64,000 nt of DNA from Avoscillospira_A sp052117125 (GCF_052117125.1 NZ_JBQKJT010000006.1:1-64000); one strand, 5' to 3'. Counted from the first letter of the stretch, positions 25,639 to 35,276 are shown. Notes: generated by a model from the letters alone, not told the origin. Made by a program: numbers and translations.

Positions 25639-26829
25639 TCAGCCCAGCTGCTCCAGGATAGAGGTGCCAATGGAACCCTGCGGCATGGCCAGGCCGAAAT
25701 TGTCGGCAATGGTGGCGCCGATCACGGCAAAGCTGTCCTGCTGCTCCAACAGGCCGCCCCGGTCCATGGATTTGGACCAGGCCAGCAGGGGCACATACTC
25801 TCTGGTGTGGTCGGTGCCGTGGAACGTGGGGTCGTTGCCATGGTCCGCCGTCAGCAGCAGCAGATCATCCTCCCCCAGCTTCTCCATCAGGACGCCCAGG
25901 TTTTTGTCAAACTTTTCGATCTCATGGCCGTAGCCCTCCGGATTGCGCCGGTGGCCCCACTGGGCGTCAAAGTCCACCAGATTGACGAAGCACAGGCCCC
26001 GGAACGTCCGGCCCGCCGCCTCGATGGTCTGTTCCATGCCGTGAACGGAGCTGTCGGAGTGGAACGATTCCGTGACGCCCTCGCCGCAGAAAATGTCGTT
26101 AATCTTACCGATGGCGATGACATCCAGACCGGCATCCTTCAGCACGTTGAGGGCCGTGGGGGCCGTGGGCTTCAAGGCGTAGTCGTGGCGGTTGCTGGTG
26201 CGGCGGAATTCGCCGGGCTTGTTGCCCACATAGGGCCGGGCGATGACGCGGCCCACCTTCCACTCGTCCCGCAGCGTCAGCTCCCGGGCGATTTCACAGC
26301 AGCGGTACAGGTTTTGCAGGTCGAAGGTCTCTTCGTGGCCGCAGATTTGCAGCACCGAATCGGCGGAGGTATAGACGATCATGGCGCCGGTGTTGATCTC
26401 CTCCAGACCCAGCTCGTCAATGATGGCCGTACCGCTGGCGCTCTTGTTGCCGATGACCCGCTTGCCGCAGCGCTTTTCCAGCTCGGCAATGAGTTCCGGC
26501 GGGAACCCCGTATCGGTAAAGGTCTGGAAGGGCTTTTGCGTATAAATGCCCATCATCTCCCAGTGGCCTGTCATGGTGTCCTTGCCGTTGCTGGCCTCGG
26601 ACAGCCGCAGGCAGCGGGCCAGGGGCGCGCCGGTGCCGGTCATCTGACCTCCGGTGTGCAGGTCCAGCAGACCCAGCTTCCGCAGGTTGGGCATATCCAG
26701 GGTGCCCATATGATCGAGAATGTGACCCAGGGTGTCGGCGCCCTCGTCGCCAAAGCGGGCGGCGTCGGGCATCTGCCCGATGCCCAGGGAGTCCAGCACA
26801 ATGGTAAAAATGCGGTTGTATCGTTTCAT
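25639..26829 (-). CDS. deoB: Phosphopentomutase
   Basis: Converts (deoxy)ribose-1-phosphate to the 5-phosphate, using Mn2+ and a phospho-Thr. 396 residues of the alkaline-phosphatase superfamily. The metal site DSLGIGQMPDA is near residues 13-23, KDTMTGHWEMMG carries the phosphorylated Thr, and TADHGNDPTFHGTDHTREYVP lies near the C-terminus. It links the phosphorylases to DeoC in the same operon. Confidence 0.96.
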   Translation of the reverse strand: MKRYNRIFTIVLDSLGIGQMPDAARFGDEGADTLGHILDHMGTLDMPNLRKLGLLDLHTGGQMTGTGAPLARCLRLSEASNGKDTMTGHWEMMGIYTQKPFQTFTDTGFPPELIAELEKRCGKRVIGNKSASGTAIIDELGLEEINTGAMIVYTSADSVLQICGHEETFDLQNLYRCCEIARELTLRDEWKVGRVIARPYVGNKPGEFRRTSNRHDYALKPTAPTALNVLKDAGLDVIAIGKINDIFCGEGVTESFHSDSSVHGMEQTIEAAGRTFRGLCFVNLVDFDAQWGHRRNPEGYGHEIEKFDKNLGVLMEKLGEDDLLLLTADHGNDPTFHGTDHTREYVPLLAWSKSMDRGGLLEQQDSFAVIGATIADNFGLAMPQGSIGTSILEQLG

Positions 26830-26855
26830 TGCGTATCCCCTTTGCGGTAGGAAAG

Positions 26856-27275
26856 TTATGCCAAATTGTCCGGGCCAAAGCCCAGGGGCAGCAGTTCTTT
26901 GAGGGTGTAGACGCGATAGTCCTCGGTGGAAACGGCCAGAATGATCTGGAAGGTCTCCGGGTTGCAGAACTCCATCATCACCTGCCGGCAGACGCCGCAG
27001 GGGGCCGTGTAGCCCTTGAGGACCCCGTCGGGACCGCCCACAATGCAGATGGCGTCGAACTGGCGTTCGCCCTCGCTGACGGCCTTGAAGAACGCGGTCC
27101 GCTCGGCGCAGTTGGTGGGACCATAGGCGGCGTTCTCAATGTTGCAGCCCGTGTACACCTTGCCGTCCCGGGTCAGCAGGGCCGCGCCCACCCGGAAGTT
27201 GGAGTATGGCACATAGGAAAAGCGCATCTGTTCGATGGCCTTTTGAATCAGCTCCTGAATGCGGCTTTTGTCCAT
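26856..27275 (-). CDS. cdd: Cytidine deaminase
   Basis: Deaminates (deoxy)cytidine to (deoxy)uridine so that the uridine phosphorylase can act. About 139 residues. Zinc motifs: NCAERTAFF (catalytic Glu, first Cys) and PCGVCRQVMMEF (two Cys). NFRVGAALLT is the family strand. The start is chosen at ATG 27275, preceded by GAGGG; an upstream alternative would add six residues. Confidence 0.95.
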   Translation of the reverse strand: MDKSRIQELIQKAIEQMRFSYVPYSNFRVGAALLTRDGKVYTGCNIENAAYGPTNCAERTAFFKAVSEGERQFDAICIVGGPDGVLKGYTAPCGVCRQVMMEFCNPETFQIILAVSTEDYRVYTLKELLPLGFGPDNLA

Positions 27276-27289
27276 ACGCGTTCCCTCGC

Positions 27290-27955
27290 TCAATAGCCCG
27301 TGGCCTCTTCCTGGCGGATGAGCTTCACGATGCGGCTGGTGCCCAGGCGGTCGGCGCCCAGGGACAGGAACTTCTCGGCGTCATCCAGGGAGGAAATGCC
27401 GCCGGCGGCCTTCATTTTGACGTTGGGGCCGATGTGCTTGGCAAACAGTTCGATGTCGGCAAAGGTTGCGCCGGCCTTGGAGAAGCCCGTGGAGGTCTTG
27501 ATATAGTCGGCGCCGGCCTTGGTGACCAGTTCGCACATTTTGATCTTTTCCTCGTCGGTCAGCAGGCACGTCTCAATGATGACCTTGAGAATCTTGTCGC
27601 CGCAGGCGGCCTTGAGGGTGCGGATCTCGTTTTCCACCTGCTCATAGAGGCCGTCCTTGAGCCAGCCGATGTTGATGACCATGTCGATCTCTTGGGCGCC
27701 GTTGGCCAGAGCCTCTTTCGTCTCAAATTCCTTGGCGGCGGTGGTCATGTTGCCGTTGGGGAAACCCACCACGGTGCAGACGGGGATGCGGCCTTTGAGA
27801 TAGTCGGCGGCCTGCTTCACATAGCAGGGCGGAATGCAGACGGACGCGGTGCCGTATTCCACGGCGTCGTCGCAGATCTTGCGGATTTCGCCCCAGGTGG
27901 CTGTCTGCGTCAGCAGGGTGTGATCCACATGGCGCAGGATTTCTTTATGATCCAT
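27290..27955 (-). CDS. deoC: Deoxyribose-phosphate aldolase
   Basis: Splits 2-deoxyribose-5-phosphate into glyceraldehyde-3-phosphate and acetaldehyde, the exit of deoxynucleoside catabolism into glycolysis. 221 residues. The Schiff-base Lys lies in DYIKTSTGFSKAGATFADI (about 150), with the second active-site Lys in VKMKAAGGI and the VGFPNG strand near residue 64. It starts 21 bp after udp and ends about 15 bp before cdd. Confidence 0.96.
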   Translation of the reverse strand: MDHKEILRHVDHTLLTQTATWGEIRKICDDAVEYGTASVCIPPCYVKQAADYLKGRIPVCTVVGFPNGNMTTAAKEFETKEALANGAQEIDMVINIGWLKDGLYEQVENEIRTLKAACGDKILKVIIETCLLTDEEKIKMCELVTKAGADYIKTSTGFSKAGATFADIELFAKHIGPNVKMKAAGGISSLDDAEKFLSLGADRLGTSRIVKLIRQEEATGY

Positions 27956-27976
27956 GGAAAAAACTCCTTTACTCGG

Positions 27977-28759
27977 TTATTTTTGTTCCCGGTCCTGGCG
28001 GATCAGGTCGCGGATGGCCTCCACGGACACCCGGATAGCCATATCGGTGTCGTGGGCCACGGGATTGGGCAGATTCATCTTTTCCCGTTCCTGATTGGCA
28101 ACCACCAGGAAGCAGGAGCCCACCCGGACGTGGAGATAGCTGCCGACGACAAACAGGGCCGCCGATTCCATCTCCGAAGCCATGCAGCCCAGACGCTTCC
28201 AGGCTTCCCACTTGTTCATCAACTCGTAGCTGACGGGCTTGGTCTCCGGCTCATGCTGGCCGTAGAACGCGTCCTTGCACTGGACCACGCCGGTGTGGAA
28301 GGGATATCCCATGGACCGGGCGGCATTGACCAGGGCATTGGTCACATTGAGGTCGGGGACGGCGGGGAACTCCATGGGGGCGTATTCCCGGCTGGTACCC
28401 TCCATGCGGATGGCGCCGGTGGCCACTACCACGTCGCCGCTCTTGACGTCCAGCTGCATACCGCCGCAGGTGCCGATGCGGATAAAGGTATCCGCACCGC
28501 AGCGGTAGAGCTCTTCCATGGCGATGGAGGCCGAAGGGCCGCCGATGCCGGTGGAAGTGACGCTGACCTTGACGCCATCCAGCGTTCCGGTATAGGTGAT
28601 ATACTCCCGGTTGTCGGCAATGAGCACCGGGTCATCGAAATACTGGGCGATCTTGGCGCACCGCTTGGGGTCGCCGGGGAGGATCACATAGCGGCCGATC
28701 TCGCCGCTGGCCACCTGGATATGATACTGGCGGCTGGCGTCCTCGGAATAATTTTTCAT
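27977..28759 (-). CDS. udp: Uridine phosphorylase-type nucleoside phosphorylase
   Basis: 260 residues of the hexameric NP-I family. QYHIQVASGEIGRYVILPGDP and FIRIGTCGGMQ (phosphate and base site) and EMESAALFVVGSYL (ribose) fit uridine/deoxyuridine phosphorolysis. It stands first among the salvage enzymes after the transporter genes. Some purine phosphorylases share these motifs, so pyrimidine preference is inferred from the operon's other, trimeric purine enzyme. Confidence 0.88.
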   Translation of the reverse strand: MKNYSEDASRQYHIQVASGEIGRYVILPGDPKRCAKIAQYFDDPVLIADNREYITYTGTLDGVKVSVTSTGIGGPSASIAMEELYRCGADTFIRIGTCGGMQLDVKSGDVVVATGAIRMEGTSREYAPMEFPAVPDLNVTNALVNAARSMGYPFHTGVVQCKDAFYGQHEPETKPVSYELMNKWEAWKRLGCMASEMESAALFVVGSYLHVRVGSCFLVVANQEREKMNLPNPVAHDTDMAIRVSVEAIRDLIRQDREQK

Positions 28760-28798
28760 GGAAGGAGAGCTCCTTTCGCTGAGAGATGGAAAACTTGC

Positions 28799-29740
28799 TT
28801 AACGCTGGCCCTTATCGTAGGGGATGCCCTCGGCCTTGGGGGCCTTGGATTTGCCGGAGACGAACACCAGCACGATCAGGGAGATGATATAGGGCAGCAT
28901 ATTGTAAACGGTGTTGGGCAGGTTCAGGGCCACCAGCACATCGAAGCCGGTGTACACATTGGACAGCGCGCGGAACAAGCCGAAGAGCAGCGCAGCCAGA
29001 CCGATGTTGACGGGTTTCCACTGGCCGAAGATCATAACGGCCAGAGCCAGGAAGCCGAAGCCGGCCACGCCGTTTTCAAACTTCCACTCGCTGACACCGG
29101 CGGTGATGTAGACCAGACCGCCGAGACCGCCCAACGCACCGGAGATCAGCACGCCGGCATAGCGCATCTTGTAGACGTTGATGCCCACGGAGTCGGCCGC
29201 CTGGGGATGCTCGCCGCAGGCGCACAGCCGCAGGCCGAAGCGGGTCTTGTAGAGGACGATATAGGCAGCGATAAGGACCAGGAAAGCCACCAGCATAAAC
29301 CAGTTGAATTCAAAGCTGCCGATGTTGGTGGTAAAGGCCTTCTTGGCCGTGCCGTAGGCCACGGTGGTGGAGACGTTGTTGATGTCTTCGGCCATGTTGA
29401 TGGCGCGGACCAGGACCACGGCGGCGGCGGGGCCCAGCAGGTTCAGGGCCGTACCAACCAGGGTCTGATCGGCGTTGAAGCGGATGGCCGCCACGCCCAG
29501 CAGCAGAGAGAAGATCATACCCACCACGACGCAGGCCAGGATGACGATGAGAAGCACCAGAGCCGCGTTCAGATCGGCGGGCAGATACTTCATAGTCAGC
29601 GCGCCGCCGAGGGCGCCCATGACCATGATGCCCTCCAGACCGATGTTGATAACGCCGCTGTGCTCGGAGAAGCAGCCGCCCAGGGCCACCAGAACCAGCA
29701 CCGAGGCAAAGATCAAAGTATATTGCAGCAGCAAGATCAT
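28799..29740 (-). CDS. nupQ: Nucleoside ABC transporter permease (NupQ-like)
   Basis: 313 residues with about eight to ten membrane helices, of the BPD_transp_2 family. FASVLVLVALGGCFSEHSGVINIGLEGIMVMGA is the family's N-terminal signature region, and CACGEHPQAADSVGINVYKMRY is the cytoplasmic ATPase-contact loop. It overlaps the upstream permease gene by 4 bp. It pairs with the other permease in the BMP-dependent nucleoside importer. Confidence 0.93.
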   Translation of the reverse strand: MILLLQYTLIFASVLVLVALGGCFSEHSGVINIGLEGIMVMGALGGALTMKYLPADLNAALVLLIVILACVVVGMIFSLLLGVAAIRFNADQTLVGTALNLLGPAAAVVLVRAINMAEDINNVSTTVAYGTAKKAFTTNIGSFEFNWFMLVAFLVLIAAYIVLYKTRFGLRLCACGEHPQAADSVGINVYKMRYAGVLISGALGGLGGLVYITAGVSEWKFENGVAGFGFLALAVMIFGQWKPVNIGLAALLFGLFRALSNVYTGFDVLVALNLPNTVYNMLPYIISLIVLVFVSGKSKAPKAEGIPYDKGQR

Positions 29741-30876
29741 TGGGCCTTGCCTCCTTTCTCTTGGGCCGCGGCCCGCTTTTCATCCCGCTTGTCCAGGAGC
29801 CGGCCCAGCCAGCCCTTGAAGAAGAAGACGAAGCCGCAGAGGTAGATGATGAACGCGGAAATCAGGTCGGAAATCTGGGCGCTGTACATGGCTTTGTCCA
29901 CGTAGCTGCCGCCGCTGGTGATGTGCTGAATGAAGTAGGAAGAGAAGATCGCGCCGATGGGATGGGAGCCGCCCAGGAACGCGGCGGCGATGCCGTTGAA
30001 GCCCATGGAGGGGATGCTGGTCATCTGGACCATCCACTGCTCGATGCCGCAGAGGAACAGGACGGCGGCGCCGAGACCGGCCAGTGCGCCGGAAATCATC
30101 ATCGCCAGGATGATGTTGCGCTTTTCCCGCATGCCGCAGTACCGGGCGGCGTGCTTGTTGAGACCCGTGGCCTTCAGCTCAAAGCCGAACTTGGTGCGGT
30201 CCAGGAGGACCCAGACGATGATGGCCGCCAGCACGGCAAAGAGGATACCCACGGTGACAAATTCATTGTTGGAAAATATCTTGTCCAGGCCCATATTGGG
30301 CAGCAGGGCGCTGCTGTTGGCGTTGGACAGGGATTTCGTATAGGGGGTGGACTGCTCCTTGACGGTATTCAGGAGCATATTGACAGCGTAGAGGCCGATC
30401 CAGTTGAGCATGATGCAGGAAATGACCTCGTTGACGTTGAAATAGGCTTTCAGTGCGCCGGAGATGCCGCCCACCAGAGCCGCGCAGACCATGGTGGCGA
30501 TGAGGCATACATACCAGGGCATATTCAGGCCCAGGGCGCAGTAGAGGGATGCGCCCGCGCCGATGACGTACTGACCGGCGACGCCGATGTTGAACAGGCC
30601 CACCTTCCAGGCGAAGAGCACCGACAGGGAGCACACCAGCAGGGCCGACGCCTTGACCAGAGTGGTACCCAGGTACTTCAGGACCGCCACATGGCTGGGA
30701 TAATAGAAGTAGTTCTTCAAAATGGCGGCAATGGCGCCGCCCGCACCGGCGGGGTTGATGATCAGCAGCACCACATAGCCGATGAGCAGGCCGATGGCGA
30801 TGCACAGCAGGGACCCGATGATGGTCTGGACGCCGCTGTTGCGCAGAAGGCTTTCTCTCTTGCGGTCAGTTTGCAC
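29737..30876 (-). CDS. nupP: Nucleoside ABC transporter permease (NupP-like)
   Basis: About 379 residues of the BPD_transp_2 family with many membrane helices (first at about residues 18-40). It carries the VLFAWKVGLFNIGVAGQ core and an ATPase-contact loop (ELKATGLNKHAARYCGM). The start is GTG 30876, with AGGAGG 9 bp upstream. This start lies inside the end of the ATPase gene (11-bp overlap); longer in-frame alternatives would overlap it much further. It forms the heterodimeric channel with the next gene product. Confidence 0.92.
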   Translation of the reverse strand: MQTDRKRESLLRNSGVQTIIGSLLCIAIGLLIGYVVLLIINPAGAGGAIAAILKNYFYYPSHVAVLKYLGTTLVKASALLVCSLSVLFAWKVGLFNIGVAGQYVIGAGASLYCALGLNMPWYVCLIATMVCAALVGGISGALKAYFNVNEVISCIMLNWIGLYAVNMLLNTVKEQSTPYTKSLSNANSSALLPNMGLDKIFSNNEFVTVGILFAVLAAIIVWVLLDRTKFGFELKATGLNKHAARYCGMREKRNIILAMMISGALAGLGAAVLFLCGIEQWMVQMTSIPSMGFNGIAAAFLGGSHPIGAIFSSYFIQHITSGGSYVDKAMYSAQISDLISAFIIYLCGFVFFFKGWLGRLLDKRDEKRAAAQEKGGKAQ

Positions 30877-32410
30877 GGTCCTGCGCCTCCTTTCTCTTGG
30901 AACCGGCCATGTAGAGGCCCAGTTCTTCCACACTTACCTGCTTGGGGTCGAATTCACCGACGATCTCGCCTTCGTAGAGGACGAGAATCCGGTCGGACAC
31001 GTTCATGACTTCGTCCAGCTCCAGGCTCACCAGCAGCACGCCCTTTCCGGCGTCCCGCTGGGCCACCAGCTGCTTATGGATGTATTCGATGGCGCCCACG
31101 TCCAGGCCGCGGGTGGGCTGGACGGCGATGAGGAGTTCGGGGTTCTTGTCGATCTCCCGGGCGATGATGGCTTTCTGCTGGTTGCCGCCGGACATGGACC
31201 GTGCCTTGGTGATGGCGCCCTGGCCGGAACGGACGTCGTACTGCTCAATGAGGCGGTCGGCATAGGCCCGGATGTTCTTGCGCTTGAGGAAGCCCAAGGG
31301 GCTGGTGAACTCCGGCTCGAAATACCGCTGGAGCACAATGTTGTCCTCCAGGGTGTAATCCAGTACCAGACCGTGCTTGTGCCGGTCCTCGGGAATGTGG
31401 CTCATACCGCTGGTGAGCCGCTTGCGGATGGGCAGATGGGTGATATCGATGCCGTTCATGACGATCTTGCCTTCCTTGAGGGGCTCCAGACCGGACAGAC
31501 CGTAGACCAGCTCCGTCTGGCCGTTGCCGTCGATACCGGCGATACAGACGATTTCGCCCCGGCGGACTTGGAAAGACACGTCGTTGACGGCGTTGTTCTT
31601 ATGGTGCTTGGAGGCCACGGTCATGTGCTGCACGTCCAGCACCACGTCGCCCAGCTCCACGGGGGCCTTTTCCACGACGAAGTTGACGTCGCGGCCCACC
31701 ATCATGGCGGACAGGGATTCCGGCGTGGCGTCCTTGATGTCCACGGTGCCGATGTACTTGCCCTTGCGCAGCACCGTACAGCGGTCGGCCACCTGCATGA
31801 TTTCCGCCAGCTTGTGGGTGATGAAGAGAATGCTCTTGCCCTCGGCGGCCAGATTCTTCATGATGGTCATGAGCTCCTGGATTTCCTGCGGCGTCAGCAC
31901 GGCGGTGGGCTCGTCGAAAATCAGGATTTCATTGTCCCGGTACAGCATCTTGAGGATCTCGGTCCGCTGCTGCATACCCACGGTGATGTCCTCGATGATG
32001 GCGTCGGGGTCCACGGACAGGCCGTACTGCTCCGACAGGGCCAAAACCTTTTTCCGGGCCTCGGCCTTCTGGAGGAAGCCGCCCTTGGTGGTTTCCGCGC
32101 CGAGGATGATGTTGTCCAGAACGCTGAAGCATTCCACCAGCTTGAAGTGCTGGTGTACCATGCCGATGCCCAACGCGTTGGCGTCGTTGGGGTCGTGGAT
32201 GGTGACGGTCTTGCCGTCCTTGCGGATTTCGCCCTCCTCCGGCTGGTAGAGTCCGAAGAGAACGCTCATCAGGGTGGACTTGCCGGCGCCGTTTTCGCCC
32301 AGCAGTGCGTGAATCTCACCCTTTTTCAGCTGTAAAGTGATATCGTCGTTGGCGATGATGCCCGGAAATTTCTTGGTGATATGCAGCATTTCGATTGCAT
32401 ACTGTTCCAT
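30866..32410 (-). CDS. nupO: Nucleoside ABC transporter ATPase with two ABC domains (NupO-like)
   Basis: 514 residues with tandem ATPase domains. The first has Walker A GENGAGKST, Walker B LIFDEPTAVL and a degenerate signature. The second has a degenerate Walker A (GIDGNGQTEL), signature SGGNQQKAIIAREI and the QPTRGLDVGAIEYIHKQL stretch typical of sugar/nucleoside importers of the RbsA/YufO group. Energises the NupPQ permease pair. Confidence 0.94.
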   Translation of the reverse strand: MEQYAIEMLHITKKFPGIIANDDITLQLKKGEIHALLGENGAGKSTLMSVLFGLYQPEEGEIRKDGKTVTIHDPNDANALGIGMVHQHFKLVECFSVLDNIILGAETTKGGFLQKAEARKKVLALSEQYGLSVDPDAIIEDITVGMQQRTEILKMLYRDNEILIFDEPTAVLTPQEIQELMTIMKNLAAEGKSILFITHKLAEIMQVADRCTVLRKGKYIGTVDIKDATPESLSAMMVGRDVNFVVEKAPVELGDVVLDVQHMTVASKHHKNNAVNDVSFQVRRGEIVCIAGIDGNGQTELVYGLSGLEPLKEGKIVMNGIDITHLPIRKRLTSGMSHIPEDRHKHGLVLDYTLEDNIVLQRYFEPEFTSPLGFLKRKNIRAYADRLIEQYDVRSGQGAITKARSMSGGNQQKAIIAREIDKNPELLIAVQPTRGLDVGAIEYIHKQLVAQRDAGKGVLLVSLELDEVMNVSDRILVLYEGEIVGEFDPKQVSVEELGLYMAGSKRKEAQDRAN

Positions 32411-32519
32411 TCTTTACATACACCCCCCTGTTAGTGTGCAGGTTTCTGCGGCAGCACCACGCAATTGTGCCTGCGGTCCTGACCGGCCCTTTTTGTCCAA
32501 TTATGCGGTGTTGCCCTTT

Positions 32520-32553
32520 TTAAAAAAGGGAGCGGGAACGCCCCACTCCCTTT
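32520..32553 (-). terminator. Hairpin after nupN
   Basis: AAAGGGAG pairs with CTCCCTTT with inner GGG/CCC, followed on the minus strand by TTTTT. It is likely a partial terminator that makes the binding protein more abundant than the membrane components, because the transporter genes continue downstream. Confidence 0.75.
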
Positions 32554-32567
32554 CGGTTGCCGGTGAT

Positions 32568-33824
32568 TTACTTGATGCTGCCGTAGTCGTTGACAGTGAT
32601 GGTGGTGGCGGGCATGGCGGAGGTATCGTTGGAAACGGTGACCTTGCCGTCAAACATATCCTTCACCAGGGCACGGTAGTCCTCTTCGGTGTAGGTGTCG
32701 CTCCACTGGGTGGACTCGATGGGCAGCTGGACATAGTTCTCTTCCACAACCTCGGAAATCAGGCCCAGGCTCTCGATCTTGCCAACGTGCTCGCTCCACT
32801 TGCCGTCCTTGATGTCGGTGAGGACATTCTTGACGGTGGTGGCCAGGCCCTTCATGGCAGAGGTGACGGTGATGCCATCGCCGTAGGCGGCGTCGATAAT
32901 GGGAGCCTGATCGCTGTCAACACCGATGACCTTGCCGCCGACCTTCTGCGCAGCTTCCGCAGCGGAGGTGTAGATGCCGCCGCCGCAGGCGAAGACGACC
33001 TCTACATCACGGGAGTTGTACCAGGTGTCCATGTAAGCGGTGATGTCGGCGTCGCCGTAGAACTGGCCGCCCACAACGTACTCGACGGTGACCTCATTCT
33101 CGATGCCCAGCTCCTTGGCAGCAGCGTCGGCGCCCTGCACATAGCCGTAGCCGAAGCGGGTAACGGCGGGAACGGCCATGCCGCCCAGGAAGCCCAGGTG
33201 CTTGTAGCCCAGCTTGACGGCGGTGTAACCGGCCATGTAACCGGAAATGGCCTCCTGATAAGTGGCGCAGTAGACGTTGTCGGTGTTGTAGTACTCGGTC
33301 ACGTCGTAGTCATCGGGGTTGTAGGTGTAGCCCTCGCCCACGGCGTTCTCCAGGATGTCGCCGGCGCCCACGTCCAGGGCGATGAACTTGACATCGGGAT
33401 ACATCTCAGCCTGATCGACAACGGTGGCGGCGAACAGGTAGCCGGGCAGCAGAATCACGTTGGCGCCGGCGGCCACAGCCTGATCGACGCTGGCGTTACG
33501 GGCTTCGGTGGAGTCGCTCTCAGGCTTGTAGTAGGTGAAGGGAACGCCGTTTTCCTCGGCCCAGGCCTTGGCAGATTCGTAGGTGGTCTGGTTGAAGCTC
33601 TGGTCGGTGATATCGCCGGAGTCGGTGACCATGGCGATGTTCATGTCGGTGACAGCAGCATTGTCGCCGGTCTCGCCGCCGGTCTCGCCGCCGGTCTCCG
33701 TACCGGTCTGGGCGCCGGTCTCGGCATTGTCACTGCTGGGGGTGGTGGCGTCCTTGCCGCCGCAGGCAGCCATGGACATCAGCATGGCGATAGCAAGAAG
33801 CGCGGTCAGGATTCTTTTTTTCAT
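32568..33824 (-). CDS. nupN: BMP-family nucleoside-binding lipoprotein (NupN-like)
   Basis: Extracytoplasmic substrate-binding lipoprotein of the purine/BMP family. 418 residues. The signal peptide MKKRILTALLAIAMLMS ends in the lipobox MAAC. A low-complexity linker follows with repeated TGGE units (about residues 35-55), then the binding domain with IAMVTDSGDITDQSFNQ and FLGGMAVPAVTRFGYGYVQG. It is the first gene of the transport and salvage operon. Confidence 0.94.
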   Translation of the reverse strand: MKKRILTALLAIAMLMSMAACGGKDATTPSSDNAETGAQTGTETGGETGGETGDNAAVTDMNIAMVTDSGDITDQSFNQTTYESAKAWAEENGVPFTYYKPESDSTEARNASVDQAVAAGANVILLPGYLFAATVVDQAEMYPDVKFIALDVGAGDILENAVGEGYTYNPDDYDVTEYYNTDNVYCATYQEAISGYMAGYTAVKLGYKHLGFLGGMAVPAVTRFGYGYVQGADAAAKELGIENEVTVEYVVGGQFYGDADITAYMDTWYNSRDVEVVFACGGGIYTSAAEAAQKVGGKVIGVDSDQAPIIDAAYGDGITVTSAMKGLATTVKNVLTDIKDGKWSEHVGKIESLGLISEVVEENYVQLPIESTQWSDTYTEEDYRALVKDMFDGKVTVSNDTSAMPATTITVNDYGSIK

Positions 33825-33968
33825 GTGTTCATCCTCCTAATTTTTTTGTCAGAAACGTGTCGTATGTGTCGCGGACCGTCCGGTCCGCAGATTCAACTGG
33901 ACTGTTGTCTCTTTCTGGCTTGATTATAGCATGGCCGCCGTCGCGATTATAGGACTAGTGTCCTTTTT

Positions 33969-34003
33969 TGGCGATAAAACTGGTATTTCATTTACTATCG
34001 CCA
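33969..34003. promoter_or_regulatory. Inverted repeat in the nupN upstream region
   Basis: TGGCGATA and TATCGCCA, 19 bp apart, lie about 150 bp upstream of nupN. TATAAT on the minus strand near 33927 is the best -10 box. The repeat could be an operator for the operon's Crp/Fnr-type regulator, though the spacing is wider than a classical 22-bp CRP site. The rest of 33825-34110 shows no gene. Confidence 0.4.
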
Positions 34004-34110
34004 TTTTGGCCACCATATTTCTGTGTATTATGTCCAATACTTTTTAGCTTCTATGCGGGTATTCCCCAGGAAATGGTAGGAATTTCACCGTCCGACGGGC
34101 CGGAAACCAC

Positions 34111-34147
34111 AAAAAAAGCCGCCTCCACCTTGGGGCGGAGGCGGCGG
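34111..34147 (-). terminator. Terminator of the peptide-transport operon
   Basis: GCCGCCTCC...GGAGGCGGC hairpin followed on the minus strand by seven T, about 50 bp after the M42 peptidase stop. Confidence 0.9.
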
Positions 34148-34199
34148 CGTCCTTTAAAAAAGGACTTCATTCCATTGCTGTAATGTCCGAACGAGACAG

Positions 34200-35276
34200 T
34201 TAAAAGCTGGCGATGGTATCGGCGTCCAGACGGGTGAGAATCTCGCAGGCCAGCTTCACGGCGTTGTCAAAATCGGCGTAGGCGGACATACCGTAGTGGG
34301 TGTGGGCGTAGCGGACAGGCACGCCGATGACGATGACCGGCACGGCCTTTTCCGTCAGATGGATGGCGGCGCCGTTGGTGGAACCGGCGGCGCGGACAGC
34401 CTCCTGGACAGGGATTTTCAGCTGCTCGGCCAGGTCCAGGGCGTAGCGCTGGTACCGGGGATTGGTGATCATCCGGGCGTCCACATGGCGCAGCATGGGG
34501 CCGCGCTTGATGGCGGTCTGGACCATGTAAGGCTCCACACAGGTGTCGTCGGCGGGGCAGCCCTCAAAGACGATGGCCAGGTCCGGCTTGATGACCTGGG
34601 AGGTGACGGTAGCGCCGCGGACGCCGACCTCTTCCTGGGCAGCGCAGGCACCCACCACGTCCACGTTCAGGTCCTTGCCCTGGAGGGTGTGGAGCGTCTT
34701 GAGGATGGCGGCGCAGCCCAGGCGGCAGTCGAAGCTCTTGCCCACCATCAGGTCTGTGTTCTCGTCATAGGTGAAGGTCACGTCGGGGGCCACCGGCTCG
34801 CCGATGCGGATGCCGTAAACCTCCATGGCCTCCTCCCGGGAGGTGGCGCCCACATCCACGGTGATGTGGGACATATCCAGTGGAGCCTTCCGCTCGGCCT
34901 CGCTCATGAAGTGGGGCGGCTTGCTGGCGGTGAGGCCGGGGATGTACTTGCCCCAGCGGTTGCGGACCCAGACCTTGTGGGCGGGAATGTTGTGGGTCAC
35001 CCAGCCGCCCAGGGGAATGATCCGCAGGGTGCCGTTGGGGCAGATGGCCTGGACCATGAAGCCCACTTCGTCGCTGTGGGCATCCAGCTGCACCACGGGA
35101 CGGCTGCCGGTGTTGCCCTGACGGCGGATGTAGAAGTTCCGCATCCGGTCCATGTGGGTCTCGCCCAGACCCTCGGCGTAGGGCCGGATGGCGGCCACCA
35201 CGTCGTCTTCAAAGCCGGAGACGCCGTTGGCGTTGGAAATGGCCGCGATCATCTCCAGAGTGGTTTTCTTATCCAT
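34200..35276 (-). CDS. M42-family metallo-aminopeptidase
   Basis: 358 residues. Dinuclear metal ligands of the M42 family: VVQLDAHSDEVGFMV (about residue 66), the SFDCRLGCAAI Asp, and the catalytic CAAQEEVGVRGA. A late His (VPVRYAHTHYGMS) completes the site. These tetrahedral aminopeptidases trim oligopeptides in the cytoplasm. Last gene of the operon with the Dpp-type importer, it would process imported peptides. Confidence 0.92.
   Translation of the reverse strand: MDKKTTLEMIAAISNANGVSGFEDDVVAAIRPYAEGLGETHMDRMRNFYIRRQGNTGSRPVVQLDAHSDEVGFMVQAICPNGTLRIIPLGGWVTHNIPAHKVWVRNRWGKYIPGLTASKPPHFMSEAERKAPLDMSHITVDVGATSREEAMEVYGIRIGEPVAPDVTFTYDENTDLMVGKSFDCRLGCAAILKTLHTLQGKDLNVDVVGACAAQEEVGVRGATVTSQVIKPDLAIVFEGCPADDTCVEPYMVQTAIKRGPMLRHVDARMITNPRYQRYALDLAEQLKIPVQEAVRAAGSTNGAAIHLTEKAVPVIVIGVPVRYAHTHYGMSAYADFDNAVKLACEILTRLDADTIASF

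Noticed and set aside
27206..29845. 879-codon plus-strand frame across deoC, udp and nupQ
   Set aside because: It spans three well-defined minus-strand genes and has the Gly/His/Asp-rich look of antisense translation.
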